Source: Stercorarius parasiticus
Taxonomy: Eukaryota > Chordata > Aves > Charadriiformes > Stercorariidae
Assembly (NCBI GenBank): GCA_013396915.1
Contig: VWZL01000529.1
Span: forward strand, 573,163 to 637,162
Direction: 5' to 3'
DNA: 64,000 bases
Numbering within the stretch: position 1 is the stretch's first letter; each line of letters begins with the position of its first letter. The notes beneath the pieces were generated by a model. That model was not told the origin of the DNA. It ran no database searches and saw nothing but the letters and a program-made list of their open reading frames with translations. Shown here in pieces: positions 27,501-39,500 of this stretch. The position numbers and the translations under genes are program-made.

Positions 27501-30500
27501 ATTTCTCTTTAAACACATGAGAAAATACGTAGGTAATTTGTGATAAAAGAACAGAAGATGAGATTAAATTAGAACTGGCACAAAAGTAAGTCTCAATGGT
27601 ATCAGATTGTGCCAAATCATTTGCAACTGCTGTGTCCCTACATTTTTCTACTTTTTTCAATAACGTATTACTGAAGCGGGTTTATTTTTCAATAATGCAA
27701 TACTGAAAATTTAACTAATGCATACCTTGGCTATCTTTTGTATCTCCATAAATATTTGGGTGCATTTTAAGTAGTACCTAAATTTCCTGCACTGTTTCTA
27801 GGTAAACAGGCTTCGTATTGAGGTTTTAAAAGAACAAAGAATTACCGCTTTTTACCACTCTCACTTATACGAGTTTATTTGCCCGATAGCACATGTAATT
27901 CTTCTGAGACCAAAGACTATTTTAATTGCTGTAACATCCTTGCCTGTTAGAATTATCAAAAAGGTGATTCTTCAGAGTAGCTTGTATGTCCATGTCCTGT
28001 ATTTCTTTACAGAGATTCTGAAGAATTCTATGTGAGCTAGATCCATGTATGCTTAAGACTGTCTTGTGCTTGTAAATCTCAAACAACATCTGATCTAAGA
28101 TTTGTTTCAAATATCACAAAGAAATTGATGATACCTTGGTGTTAGCTAATGTTATAATATTTTTTCCAGGTAAAAGATAAAGAAGTTAGAGGAACCAAGT
28201 TCGTTGTGGCAGGATTAAAAGAAGGATGTTTTTACAAATTTAGAGTTAGAGCAGTGAATGCTGCTGGCATTGGAGAGCCTGGAGAAGTAACAGACATTAT
28301 TGAAATGAAGGACAGAATTGGTACTTATCATTTACATTTGCATTTTTAGTACCTCTAAGTCAAAGTGAGAAAAAAAGATATTCACTAAATATTTTTGTTC
28401 ACCCCCCACAGTGGCTCCTGATATTAATTTGGATGCAAGCGTCAGGGACAGAATTGTTGTTCATGCCGGAGGAGTAATTCGTATCATAGCATATGTCTCA
28501 GGAAAACCAACTCCAACAGTGACTTGGAGCAGGGATGACCGAGCTTTACCAGAAGAAGCCAAAATTGAAGAAACAGCTATTAGTTCTTCTTTGGTCATCA
28601 AAAATTGCAAAAGGAGCCATCAGGGTATATACACTCTTCTTGCTAAAAACGCCGGTGGTGAGCGGAAGAAGACTATTATTGTTGATGTGCTAGGTAAATA
28701 GCAACTTCAGTCCTTGTGAACAAGTAAAATTTCATAACATTCAACATGCGTACTTAAATACTCCATTTCTTCTTTGCTTTCAGATGTGCCAGGCCCAGTT
28801 GGAATGCCATTCCTTACTGAGAACCTAACCAGTGACTCTTGTAAATTGACATGGTTTACTCCAGAAGATGATGGTGGCTCTCCTATTACGAACTACATAA
28901 TTGAAAAACGTGAATCTGACCATAGAGCTTGGACTCCAGTAAGCTGCACAGTTACAAGACAGAATGCTACTGTTCAGGGACTCACTGAAGGGAAAGCCTA
29001 CTTTTTCCGAATTGCAGCGGAGAATATAATTGGCATGGGTCCGTTCACAGAGACAACAAAAGAGATCGTCATTAGAGATCCAATAAGTAAGTATGTTTTC
29101 GGGTTTGGATTACTGTCATATGAGATGAATATGCAGAAAAATACATTTACCTTTTTTTTTTTTTTTTTTTTATTCATAGCTGTTCCTGACCGTCCAGAAG
29201 ACCTGGAAGTAAAAGCAGTTACTAAGAACTCTGTTACATTAACTTGGAACCCTCCAAAATACAATGGAGGCTCAGATATCACCATGTACGTTCTAGAGAG
29301 CCGTCTCATCGGAAAAGAGAAATTCCACAAAGTTACAAAGGAGAAAATGCTTGATAGGAAATACACTATAGAAGGCTTGAAAGAGGGCGACACCTATGAG
29401 TATCGTGTGAGTGCTTGCAATATTGTGGGGCAAGGCAAGCCATCTTTTTGCACAAAACCAATCACATGCAAGGATGAAATTGGTATGTATCTTTTTCATA
29501 TTTCTTTTGAAAACATTGTTAAATTTACTGATTTCTTACTTTTTCTTATTAATCTTGCTGGCATTCGTGGGCATTGTGTTTTTTAATATTGTCTTTCAGC
29601 TCCTCCAACACTTGACCTTGACTTCAGAGACAAGCTTATTGTTCGGGTTGGTGAAGCTTTCAGCCTGACTGGACGTTACTCAGGCAAGCCTGCACCAAAG
29701 GTTACTTGGCTAAAGGATGATATTGTTGTGAAAGAAAATGACCGTACAAAGATCAAGACAACTCCTACAACTCTTTGCTTGGGGGTACTAAAATCTGTCC
29801 GTGAAGACTCAGGCAAATATTGTGTTACCATAGAGAACAGCACAGGATCAAGAAAAGGATTTTGTCAAGTTACTGTTGTTGGTAGGTTTTACTGAAAAAC
29901 AGTATTGTATGTGATTTTTAGTAGTGATTAGAATTCATTGAATTATTTAAAATGTAAATATTAAAATGTGTTCTTTTTTACAATAATTTGATTTACTGCA
30001 TTCTCATTTATACTGAAATACTATTTATTAATTTTGAGTATGTAGTTAACTCTGGCTTAGTTTATTCAGCATGAGTAATTTAATGTCTCTACATGCATAG
30101 AGAGAATGTCAACACTGTAGAAAGTGTCAGTCACTAAATACCTTATAAGCATTAAGGAATTAAGTCTAGTGAGTTAAACACGTATTAAAGAGGAACAGTC
30201 TTGAGGTCTTGATTCCTTATTAAAACTGTGATGCCAAGTTTCTAATTTTATAATATATTTACTGTATTGATACTGTTTATGTCATTATGTGAAGTTCATA
30301 CAAAAGCATGGATATGCTTTATTTTTTCTTAAACAGATCGCCCATCACCTCCAGTAGGCCCAGTTATATTTGATGAAGTTCATAAAGATCATATGGTAGT
30401 TTCCTGGAAACCACCATTGGATGATGGAGGCAGCGAAATTACAAATTACATTATTGAGAAAAAAGATGCGCACAGAGACTTGTGGATGCCAGTTACATCT

Positions 30501-33500
30501 GCCACAGTTAAGACAACATGCAAAATTCCTAAGCTGCTTGAAGGAAGAGAATATCAAATTCGAATTTATGCTGAGAATCTTTACGGCATAAGTGATCCTT
30601 TAATCTCTGATGAGATGAAAGCCAAGGACCGTTTCCGTATGTTATTAATTTGCTATTTTACTTTGATACTTTAACCTTTACTCTCTTTGTAGTGCTCATA
30701 AAACTTTTTTTTCCTCCTCAGGTGTTCCTGATGCACCTGAGCAACCAATCATTAAGGATGTTACCAAAGACTCTGCAGTAGTGGTTTGGAACAAACCATA
30801 TGATGGAGGCAAGCCAATAACAAACTATATTATAGAAAAGAAGGAAACAATGGCTACAAGATGGGTCAGAGTTACCAAAGACCCGATCTTCCCCGGTACC
30901 CAGTTCAAGGTACCGGACCTCCTTGAAGGCTGTCAGTATGAATTCCGTGTTTCAGCAGAAAATGAAATCGGTGTTGGTGATCCTAGTCCACCATCAAAGC
31001 CAATTTTCGCTAGAGATCCAATTGGTAAAGTATTAAATTTAATTTCTCATTAAAATTTTAATGCAGTCTTCATTTCAGTTAGAAAAACATTTTAATGGTT
31101 TCCTTTTTACCCATTTCTTTCCTTTTTTGCTTTTTTTAACAGCAAAACCAAGCCCACCTGTTAATCCAGAAGCAGTAGATAAAACTAAAAATTCAGTTGA
31201 CTTATCTTGGCAACCACCACGCCACGATGGTAATAGCAAGATAATTGGCTACCTTATTGAGTATCAGAAAGTTGGAGATGAAGATTGGAAAAAGGCCAAT
31301 CTTACAGCAGATTCTTGTCCTGAAACAAAATACAAAGTCACTGGCCTTACTGAGGGTTTGACCTATAAGTTCAGGGTCAAGGCAGTCAATGCAGCAGGTG
31401 AATCAGAACCAGCCTATGTTCCTGATCCAGTAGAAGTAAAGGACAGACTTGGTGAGTTCAATAAAATCAGATAAGTTTTACTGAAGAAGATATTTTTTTC
31501 CTCATTTTCTAAAAAACATATAATTTTGATTCCAGAACCTCCTGAGCTGATACTTGATGCTAATATGGCCCGAGAACAGCATGTAAAAGCTGGCGATACC
31601 CTGAGACTTAGTGCTGTTATTAAAGGTGTTCCATTCCCAAAAGTTTCATGGAAGAAAGAAGATCATGAGGTCTCACCCAAAGCTGATATTGAGGTTACAG
31701 GAGTTGGCAGTAAGCTTGAAATTCGTAACACTGTCCATGAAGATGGTGGAATTTACTCCCTGACAGTTGAAAATCCAGCTGGTTCAAAGACTGTTTCAGT
31801 AAAAGTTGTTGTCTTAGGTAATCTTTTTGATGTTCCATTTATACTGCATACTTTTGTTCTATAACTAGAGATTTAGAAATAAAGGAATGTCTGGAAAATA
31901 CCAATAAACTGAGTAATAAGAAATACACAGTAGAAAAAGGACTCTGCCCTGGTGAGGCTGTATCTCGAGTACTGTGTCCAGGTCTGGGCTCCCCAGTTCA
32001 AGAAGGACAGGGAACTGCTGGAGAGGGTGCAGCAAAGGGCTACAAAGATGATTAGGGGACTAGAACATCTCCCTTATGAAGAAAGGCTNGGACAACCTGC
32101 TCTGGCAGGGGGTTGGACTAGATGAACTCCAGAGGTCCTGTCCAATATCCCTATCATTCTGTAATTCTGTGACTAAAAAATACATGAAATATAGTCATTT
32201 CTCTTGAAATTTACTAAGAAGTTTTTTAAAAAATGCTTTGGTTATAAAATAAATAACAGAGTCAATTTTTGTCAATATTAGATAAGCCTGGGCCGCCCAG
32301 AAACCTACAAGTCAGTGAAGTTAGAAGTGATTCTTGCTATCTCACTTGGATGGAACCAGAAGATGATGGTGGCTCTGTCATTACCAACTATGTGGTGGAA
32401 AGGAAAGATGTAGCTTCTGCACAGTGGGTAGCCATCTCATCATCCTCTAAGAAACGCAGTCACATGGCTAAATATCTGATGGAAGGCATTCAATATCTCT
32501 TCCGAGTTGCAGCTGAGAATCAGTTTGGTAGAGGTCCATATGTGGAAACACTCAAGCCTATTAAAGCTGTAGATCCACTGCGTAAGTGTTTTTCAGTTAT
32601 ATGATTTGGTTTTTTCTGATTGTTCATGGTAGTTTTTGAGATTATCTTGTTGGTACTAATGTGAACATGGTACACTGCTACCGTAGATTGGCTGTCCTAG
32701 TAACCATTTTGGTTTTGTATTTTAAAAGATCCTCCGGGGCCACCAAAGAATCTGCATCATGTAGATGTTGACAAGACTGAAGTTTCCCTTGTTTGGAATC
32801 GACCAGATCGTGATGGTGGTGCTGAGATAACTGGATATTTGGTGGAATATCAAGAAGATGGTGCAGATGAGTGGACAAAGTTCCAGACAGTCCCTATGCT
32901 AGACTGTGTTGTTACAGGCCTACAAAAAGGAAAAATATACAAATTCCGTGTGAAGGCTCAGAATATTGTTGGTCTTAGTCTTCCAGATACAACTATACCA
33001 ATAGAGTGTCAAGAAAAACTAGGTAATTTTTAGTTTTCATATTGTTTCACCAATTCTTTCTCTCTTTCTTTAAGCATTCCCCTGAAAACGTAATTTCTAT
33101 TTTTCTCTAATTTCAGTACCTCCATCTGTGGAACTAGATGTGAAGTTAATTGAAGGTCTTGTTGTTAAAGCTGGCACCACAGTGAGACTTCCTGCCATTA
33201 TGAGAGGTGTACCAGTTCCCACTGCAAAATGGGTTACTGATGACGTTGAAATTAAAACTGATGGCAGATACAAGATTGAGACTGACGATTATTCAACTGT
33301 ACTTACCATCAAAGACTGTATAAGAAAAGATACAGGAGAATATCTACTCACAGTTTCTAATGCAGCTGGCAGCAAAACTGTAGCTCTGCATCTTACAGTT
33401 TTGGATGTTCCTGGCCCACCAACTGGTCCTATTAATATTCTTGAAGTAACACCAGAACATATGGTTATTTCTTGGCGCCCTCCTAGAGATGATGGTGGGA

Positions 33501-36500
33501 GTCCTATAATAAATTATATTGTTGAGAAGCGTCAATCAAAGAAAGAAACTTGGGGAGTGGTTAGCTCTGGAACAAGTCACACAAAAATTAAGATTCCACG
33601 ACTGCAGAAAGGCTGCGAATATATTTTCCGTGTTCGGGCAGAAAACAAGATAGGCATTGGTGCACCCCTTGATTCAGAACCAACAGTTGCTAAATATACG
33701 TTTGATCCACCATCCCCTCCTGGTAAACCAACTGTTTATGATATCACAGAAAATGCTGCAACAGTGTCTTGGACCCTACCAAAATCTGACGGTGGAACTC
33801 CAATAACTGGTTATATACTTGAACGTCGGGAAACAACTGGTAAATGGGTGCGTGTCAATAAGGCACCAATACTTGATATGAAATACAGGGTCACTGGTCT
33901 TTTTGAAGGCAACACATATGAATTCAGAGTTTTTGCAGAAAACATGGTGGGCTTAAGCAAACCATCTCCAAGCTCTGATCCAATAAAGGCGTCACGTCCT
34001 ATCACTCCTCCTGGACCACCTATAAATCCAAAATTAAAAGACAAAACCAAAGAATCAGCTGATCTTGTGTGGACAAAGCCCCTCAAAGATGGTGGCAGCC
34101 CCATTTTGGGATACATCGTGGAATGTCAGAAAACGGGAACTAAGGAGTGGAATAGGATTAATAAGGATGAACTCATTAGACAGTGTGCCTACAGAGTACC
34201 TGGGTTAATAGAAGGAAATGAATATAAATTCCGAATAAAAGCTGTTAACATTGTGGGAGAGGGAGAACCAAGAGAACTGGCAGAAACTGTACTGGCAAAG
34301 GATATTCTTTCTCCTCCAGAAGTAAGCCTAGATGTGACCTGTCGAGACTTAATTACTGTCCGAGTAGGTCAAACAATCCGTATTACTGGTAAAGTAAAAG
34401 GCAGGCCAGATCCTGACATAACATGGTCCAAAGACGGCAAAGTACTAGTCCAAGAAAAGCGTGTTGAAATAATCCATGATCTACCTAACGTTGAACTGCA
34501 AGTGAAAGAAGCCAAAAGATCTGATCATGGCAAGTACATAATAGCAGCTAAGAACAGTTGTGGACATGCTCAAGCTTTTGCTATTGTTAACGTACTTGAC
34601 AGACCTGGACCATGTCAGAACCTGAAAATAAGCTATGTCACAAAAGATTCTTGTATGATTGCTTGGGAGAGTCCAGTGGATAATGGTGGCTCTGAAATTA
34701 CAAACTACATAGTAGAGTGCCGTCAACCAAACCAGAGAGGATGGTCGATTGTCTCCTCTGATATCACTAAACGATTAGTAAAGGCAAATCTTATAGAGAA
34801 CCGTGAATACTTCTTCAGAGTTTGTGCAGAAAATAAAATAGGTCCAGGTCCTTGCATCGAGACCAAGACTCCCATCCTTGCCATCAATCCTATTGACAAG
34901 CCTGGAGAGCCAGAAAATCTTCACATTGCAGAGAAAGGAAAGACATTTGTATATCTGAAATGGAGAAGGCCAGATTATGATGGTGGAAGTCCCAATTTAA
35001 GTTACCATGTTGAGAGAAAACTGAAAGATTCAGATGAATGGGAAAGGGTTCACAAAGGCAGCATTAAGGAAACACACTACATGGTAGATAAATGTGTTGA
35101 AAATAAGATTTACCAATTCCGAGTTCAAACCAAGAATGAGGCAGGTGAAAGTGACTGGGTAAGAACAGCTGAAGTTGTTGTGAAGGAAGATCTGCAGAAA
35201 CCAGTGCTAGACTTGAAGTTAAGTGGGGTGCTAACTGTGAAAGCAGGTGACACAATTAGAATTGAGGCTGGAGTCAGAGGAAAACCGCAGCCTGAAGTTG
35301 TATGGACAAAAGACAAAGATGCCACAGATCTAACCAGATCTCCAAGAGTCAGTATTGAAACAACTTCTGATACATCTAAATTTGTTCTCACAAAATCAAG
35401 GCGTAGTGATGGTGGGAAGTATGTGATTACTGCAACTAACACAGCTGGTAGTTTTGTAGCATACGCTACTGTTATTGTCTTGGATAAACCAGGTCCTGTA
35501 AGAAACTTGAAAGTCACTGACATTTCAAGTGACAGATGTACTGTTACTTGGGACCCCCCAGAAGATGATGGTGGTTGTGAAATACAGAACTACATCCTGG
35601 AAAAATGTGAAAGCAAGCGTATGGTTTGGTCTACATACTCTTCCGCTGTCCTAACGAACCATGCAAATGTGACACGCCTCATTGAAGGTAATGAATATAT
35701 ATTCAGAGTTCGTGCAGAGAACAAAATGGGCACTGGTCCACCAACAGAAACACAACCAATTATTGCAAAAACAAAATATGATAGACCCGGACGCCCTGAC
35801 CCTCCAGATGTCACAAGAGTTAGCAAAGAAGAGATGACTGTAGTTTGGAATCCACCAGAATATGATGGTGGCAAATCAATTACAGGATACATTTTAGAGA
35901 AGAAGGAGAAACGGTCACTAAGATGGGTTCCTGTTACTAAAACGGCAATCCCAGAGAGACGCAAGAAGGTTACTAATCTCATCCCTGGTCATGAATATCA
36001 GTTCCGCGTCAGTGCCGAAAATGAAGTCGGACTTGGAGAACCAAGCTTGCCATCAAGACCTGTAGTTGCAAAAGACCCAATAGGTATCATACCTCTGTAT
36101 TCTACTATAATTTTTTTTTTTTAATGTTAGCATAAGCAATTGCTAAATTGCACAATTGTGTTCTTATCTGTAATTTTTATTGTCCTTCAGAACCACCTGG
36201 TCCTCCCACAAACTTGAGAGTGGTTGATAGCACAAAGAGTTCCATAACCCTTGGCTGGGGAAAACCAGTGTATGATGGTGGTGCTCCAATTATTGGATAT
36301 GTTGTGGAAATTAGACCAAAAGTTGAGGGTGCTGATCCTGAAGCAGGATGGAAACGATGCAATGTTGCTGCCCAAGTTATTCATACAGAATTTACAGCCA
36401 CCAGCCTGGATGAGAACCAATTGTATGAATTCAGAGTTTCTGCCCAAAACCAGGTTGGCCTTGGCCGACCAGCTGAATTGAAAGAAGCTGTGTCTCCCAA

Positions 36501-39500
36501 AGAAATACTTGGTGAGTTTTTCCATCCTCTTTATGAGTATTTACGCGCAATCCCTATTTGCTCTGGTTTTATTTTATTTCATGTGCTAAACTTTGCGTTT
36601 TATTTCTTTATTTTTTTCCTTCAGAACCTCCTGAGATTGAGTTGGATGCAAGCATGAGAAAGTTAGTCACAGTTAGGGCAGGATGCCCTATTAGACTTTT
36701 TGCCATTATTAGGGGTCGCCCAGCACCAAAAGTCACCTGGAGGAGAATGGGTATTGACAATGTTATCAGAAAAGGACAAGTTGATCTGGTTGATACTATG
36801 GCCTTCTGTGTCATCCCTGATTCAACACGTGATGACTCAGGCAAATATTCATTGACACTTGTTAATGCAGCTGGAGAAAAGGCTGTATTTGTGAACGTCA
36901 GAGTCCTGGGTAAGAAATGAGAGACAATTTTTTTACTATATTGAATGTTCATTGCAGGAATTTTTATGACCCCCAAGTGCTACAGTTTCTGAGCACAACT
37001 ATATCAGCTAACACTAACTCTCCCTGTACAGGAAGCTGTTAGCTTCCTTTAATTTTAACTTATTAAAGAAGAAAAGACTAGCATAAATTGAAATCTCTTT
37101 ATAGATACCCCTGGACCTGTGTCGGACTTCAAGGTTTCAGATGTCACCAAGATGTCATGCCACCTTTCATGGGCACCTCCAGAGAATGATGGTGGTAGCC
37201 CTGTGACTCATTACATCCTGCAGAAACGTGAGGCTGACAGGAAGACCTGGGGAACAGTCACTGCAGAACTAAAGAAGACTAGTTTCCAAATAGCTAACCT
37301 TGTACCTGGAAATGAATATTTCTTTAGAGTAACAGCAGTAAATGAATATGGGTCAGGTGTTCCAAGTGACTTACCAAAACCAGTTCTAGCAACAGATCCC
37401 CTAAGTAAGTATTCCTTTATGCATAATTTATGTTTTTTCTTTAATTTTAATAAGATTTTGCTTTTTTTTTTTAAATTTGGTGTTTCCAAATTGAACAATC
37501 CTACTAAGTACCCAATGACAAACGTAAATATTTCTGTGTCAGTTTCTTTCAAATAATACAATATATGAATATAATACCTTTGCAATTATTAAGAATTTTG
37601 CTCTTTTCCATATTGTCCTTGTTGAGTTAGCATGGATAGCATCCAATAATTCAACAAGTATCCAATAGTCAGAAAATCTTGGCAATTCAGTGTTTAATGT
37701 GTTTCTTTTTTTTTCCCCCAAAAGGTGAACCTGATCCACCAAGAAAACTTGAAGTTACTGAAATTACAAAGAATAGTGCTACTTTAGGCTGGCTGCCACC
37801 ACTTCGCGATGGAGGCTCTAAAGTTGATGGGTATATTGTTAGCTACAAAGAAGATGACCAACCAGCGGATCGCTGGACAGAATATTCAGTTGTTAAAGAT
37901 CTCTCCATTGTTGTAGCTGGTCTGAAAGAGGGAAAGAAGTACAAGTTTAGAGTGGCAGCTAGAAATGCTGTAGGAGTAAGTTTGCCAAGAGAAACTGAAG
38001 GAGTATTTGAAATTAAAGAACAACTCAGTAAGTAACAACTTAAATACTACCTATGTTGCAATATTCTGCTTTAATAATGAAATGAGCAAGAATTATAGTT
38101 CCTTGAGTGAGTCCCAGAAAGACATATGCTTTATGAAGTCGTCTGGAGGATTATGGTTAACTGTAATGAATATTTTGACGGCTCAGAAAAGATGAGAGTT
38201 GGCTGATAATTCAGAATTATTAAAGAATTTTGCAGGTATGGTTTCAGTTGGAACCAGAAGACAGGAACTAAGGAGAAATAATTAATACCTTTAATGAACT
38301 TAAAATGAAGGAGAAAAAGAGTCAGAGTGGTAATTATTTGAGAGATAAATGGGGCCAGAAGTGGGAGCTGTTTTAAGATAAGAGAAAACAAGTTGTTAAT
38401 ATTGTAGAGTTGGTTGAGAATGTAAAGTGAAAGGCAGGGAGGACAGGTTGATGTAATTAAAGTGCTAGGGTCCCTGAGGCACAGGAAAACCTAGGGGTAA
38501 GGGGCAGATGAGAAAAACCTTTTTCCTTTTTTGACATGGAAAGAGGAAGAGAGAGTTACAGGAGCAAAAGAGAATGAAAACTAGCCAATGGCAGGAAGAA
38601 ACATACTGCCAGGTTTCTTTTGGAAGAAATCAGAAAGATTTAGTGCAAAAGAAATAGTAGGATAAGGGGCTCTACTTGAATAATTCAAGGGTATAAAAAC
38701 ATCGACTGTGGAAATGGGTTTAGTTCAGTGAGAACTTCAGTCTTTCTTTTCTCCTCCTTCATGCCTGTCTTGTAGAAAGTCAGCAATAAATTAGCAATGA
38801 CAAGTTCCAGATATAAAGAGGAATTACGTGTCATGCAGTAATAGTGCACAAGTCTTTACATAAACATGTGAGAAGGCAATCTAAACTCAAAAATATTCTC
38901 TTATAAACTGTACAAGAATGTAAAAATAAGACTGGGATATTGCCCACTGCAGAATCTCTAGTTGTCCATAAGTGGAACCTAAATCAAAAATTATCAAGTC
39001 ATTCCTACTGGTGATTCCACTTGAGAGAGAAGCAGAGAGCTTTCAAATGAAAACGTAAGAAAAGGTAAATTAATATGTCACAGAAATTGAATTTATATAT
39101 CTGCGTGTTATTTCTTTTTTTCAGTCCCACCTAAGATCCTGATGCCTGATCACATTCACATTAAAGCTGGAAAGAAACTGAGAATTGAAGCTCATGTATA
39201 TGGGAAGCCTCAGCCAGTCTGTAAATGGTTGAAAGGAGATCAAGATGTACTTACATCCAGTCGTCTTGCAGTGCATAAAGCAGAAAAGTCTTCTGTTCTT
39301 ATCATTAAGGATGTAACTAGAAAAGATTCTGATTTTTACACTCTTACTGCAGAAAATAGCTCTGGTACTGACAGTCAGAAAATCAGAGTGATAGTCATGG
39401 GTATGTTCTATTTGATTATTTTTAAACCCGGCTTTATACAAAACCAGTTTTAGTGTATTCCAGTGGTTACCATTTTCTTTCATCCCTTTTTTCTTAATAT

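Larger units (their letters stand above)
23906..28320 (+). repeat. TTN: TTN D-zone super-repeat 3 (w45-w54)
   Basis: Seven domains over ten exons, 714 codons. The first Ig is cut into three exons including a 33-nt micro-exon, and the last Fn3 into two. Confidence 0.9.
28412..31451 (+). repeat. TTN: TTN D-zone super-repeat 4 (w55-w61)
   Basis: Seven domains, exactly one per exon, 694 codons; the most regular D-zone unit here. Confidence 0.9.
31536..34309 (+). repeat. TTN: TTN D-zone super-repeat 5 (w62-w64 and first part of w65)
   Basis: Three one-domain exons, then domains 4-7 inside w65: Ig from 33117, Fn3 from 33404, 33704 and 34004. The intron-rich and intron-free styles meet in the middle of this unit. 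Confidence 0.9.

Noticed and set aside
33128..36124. A stand-alone 998-residue gene
   Set aside because: It is exon w65 of titin; the apparent start is internal and the frame runs 13 codons past the real donor at 36084.
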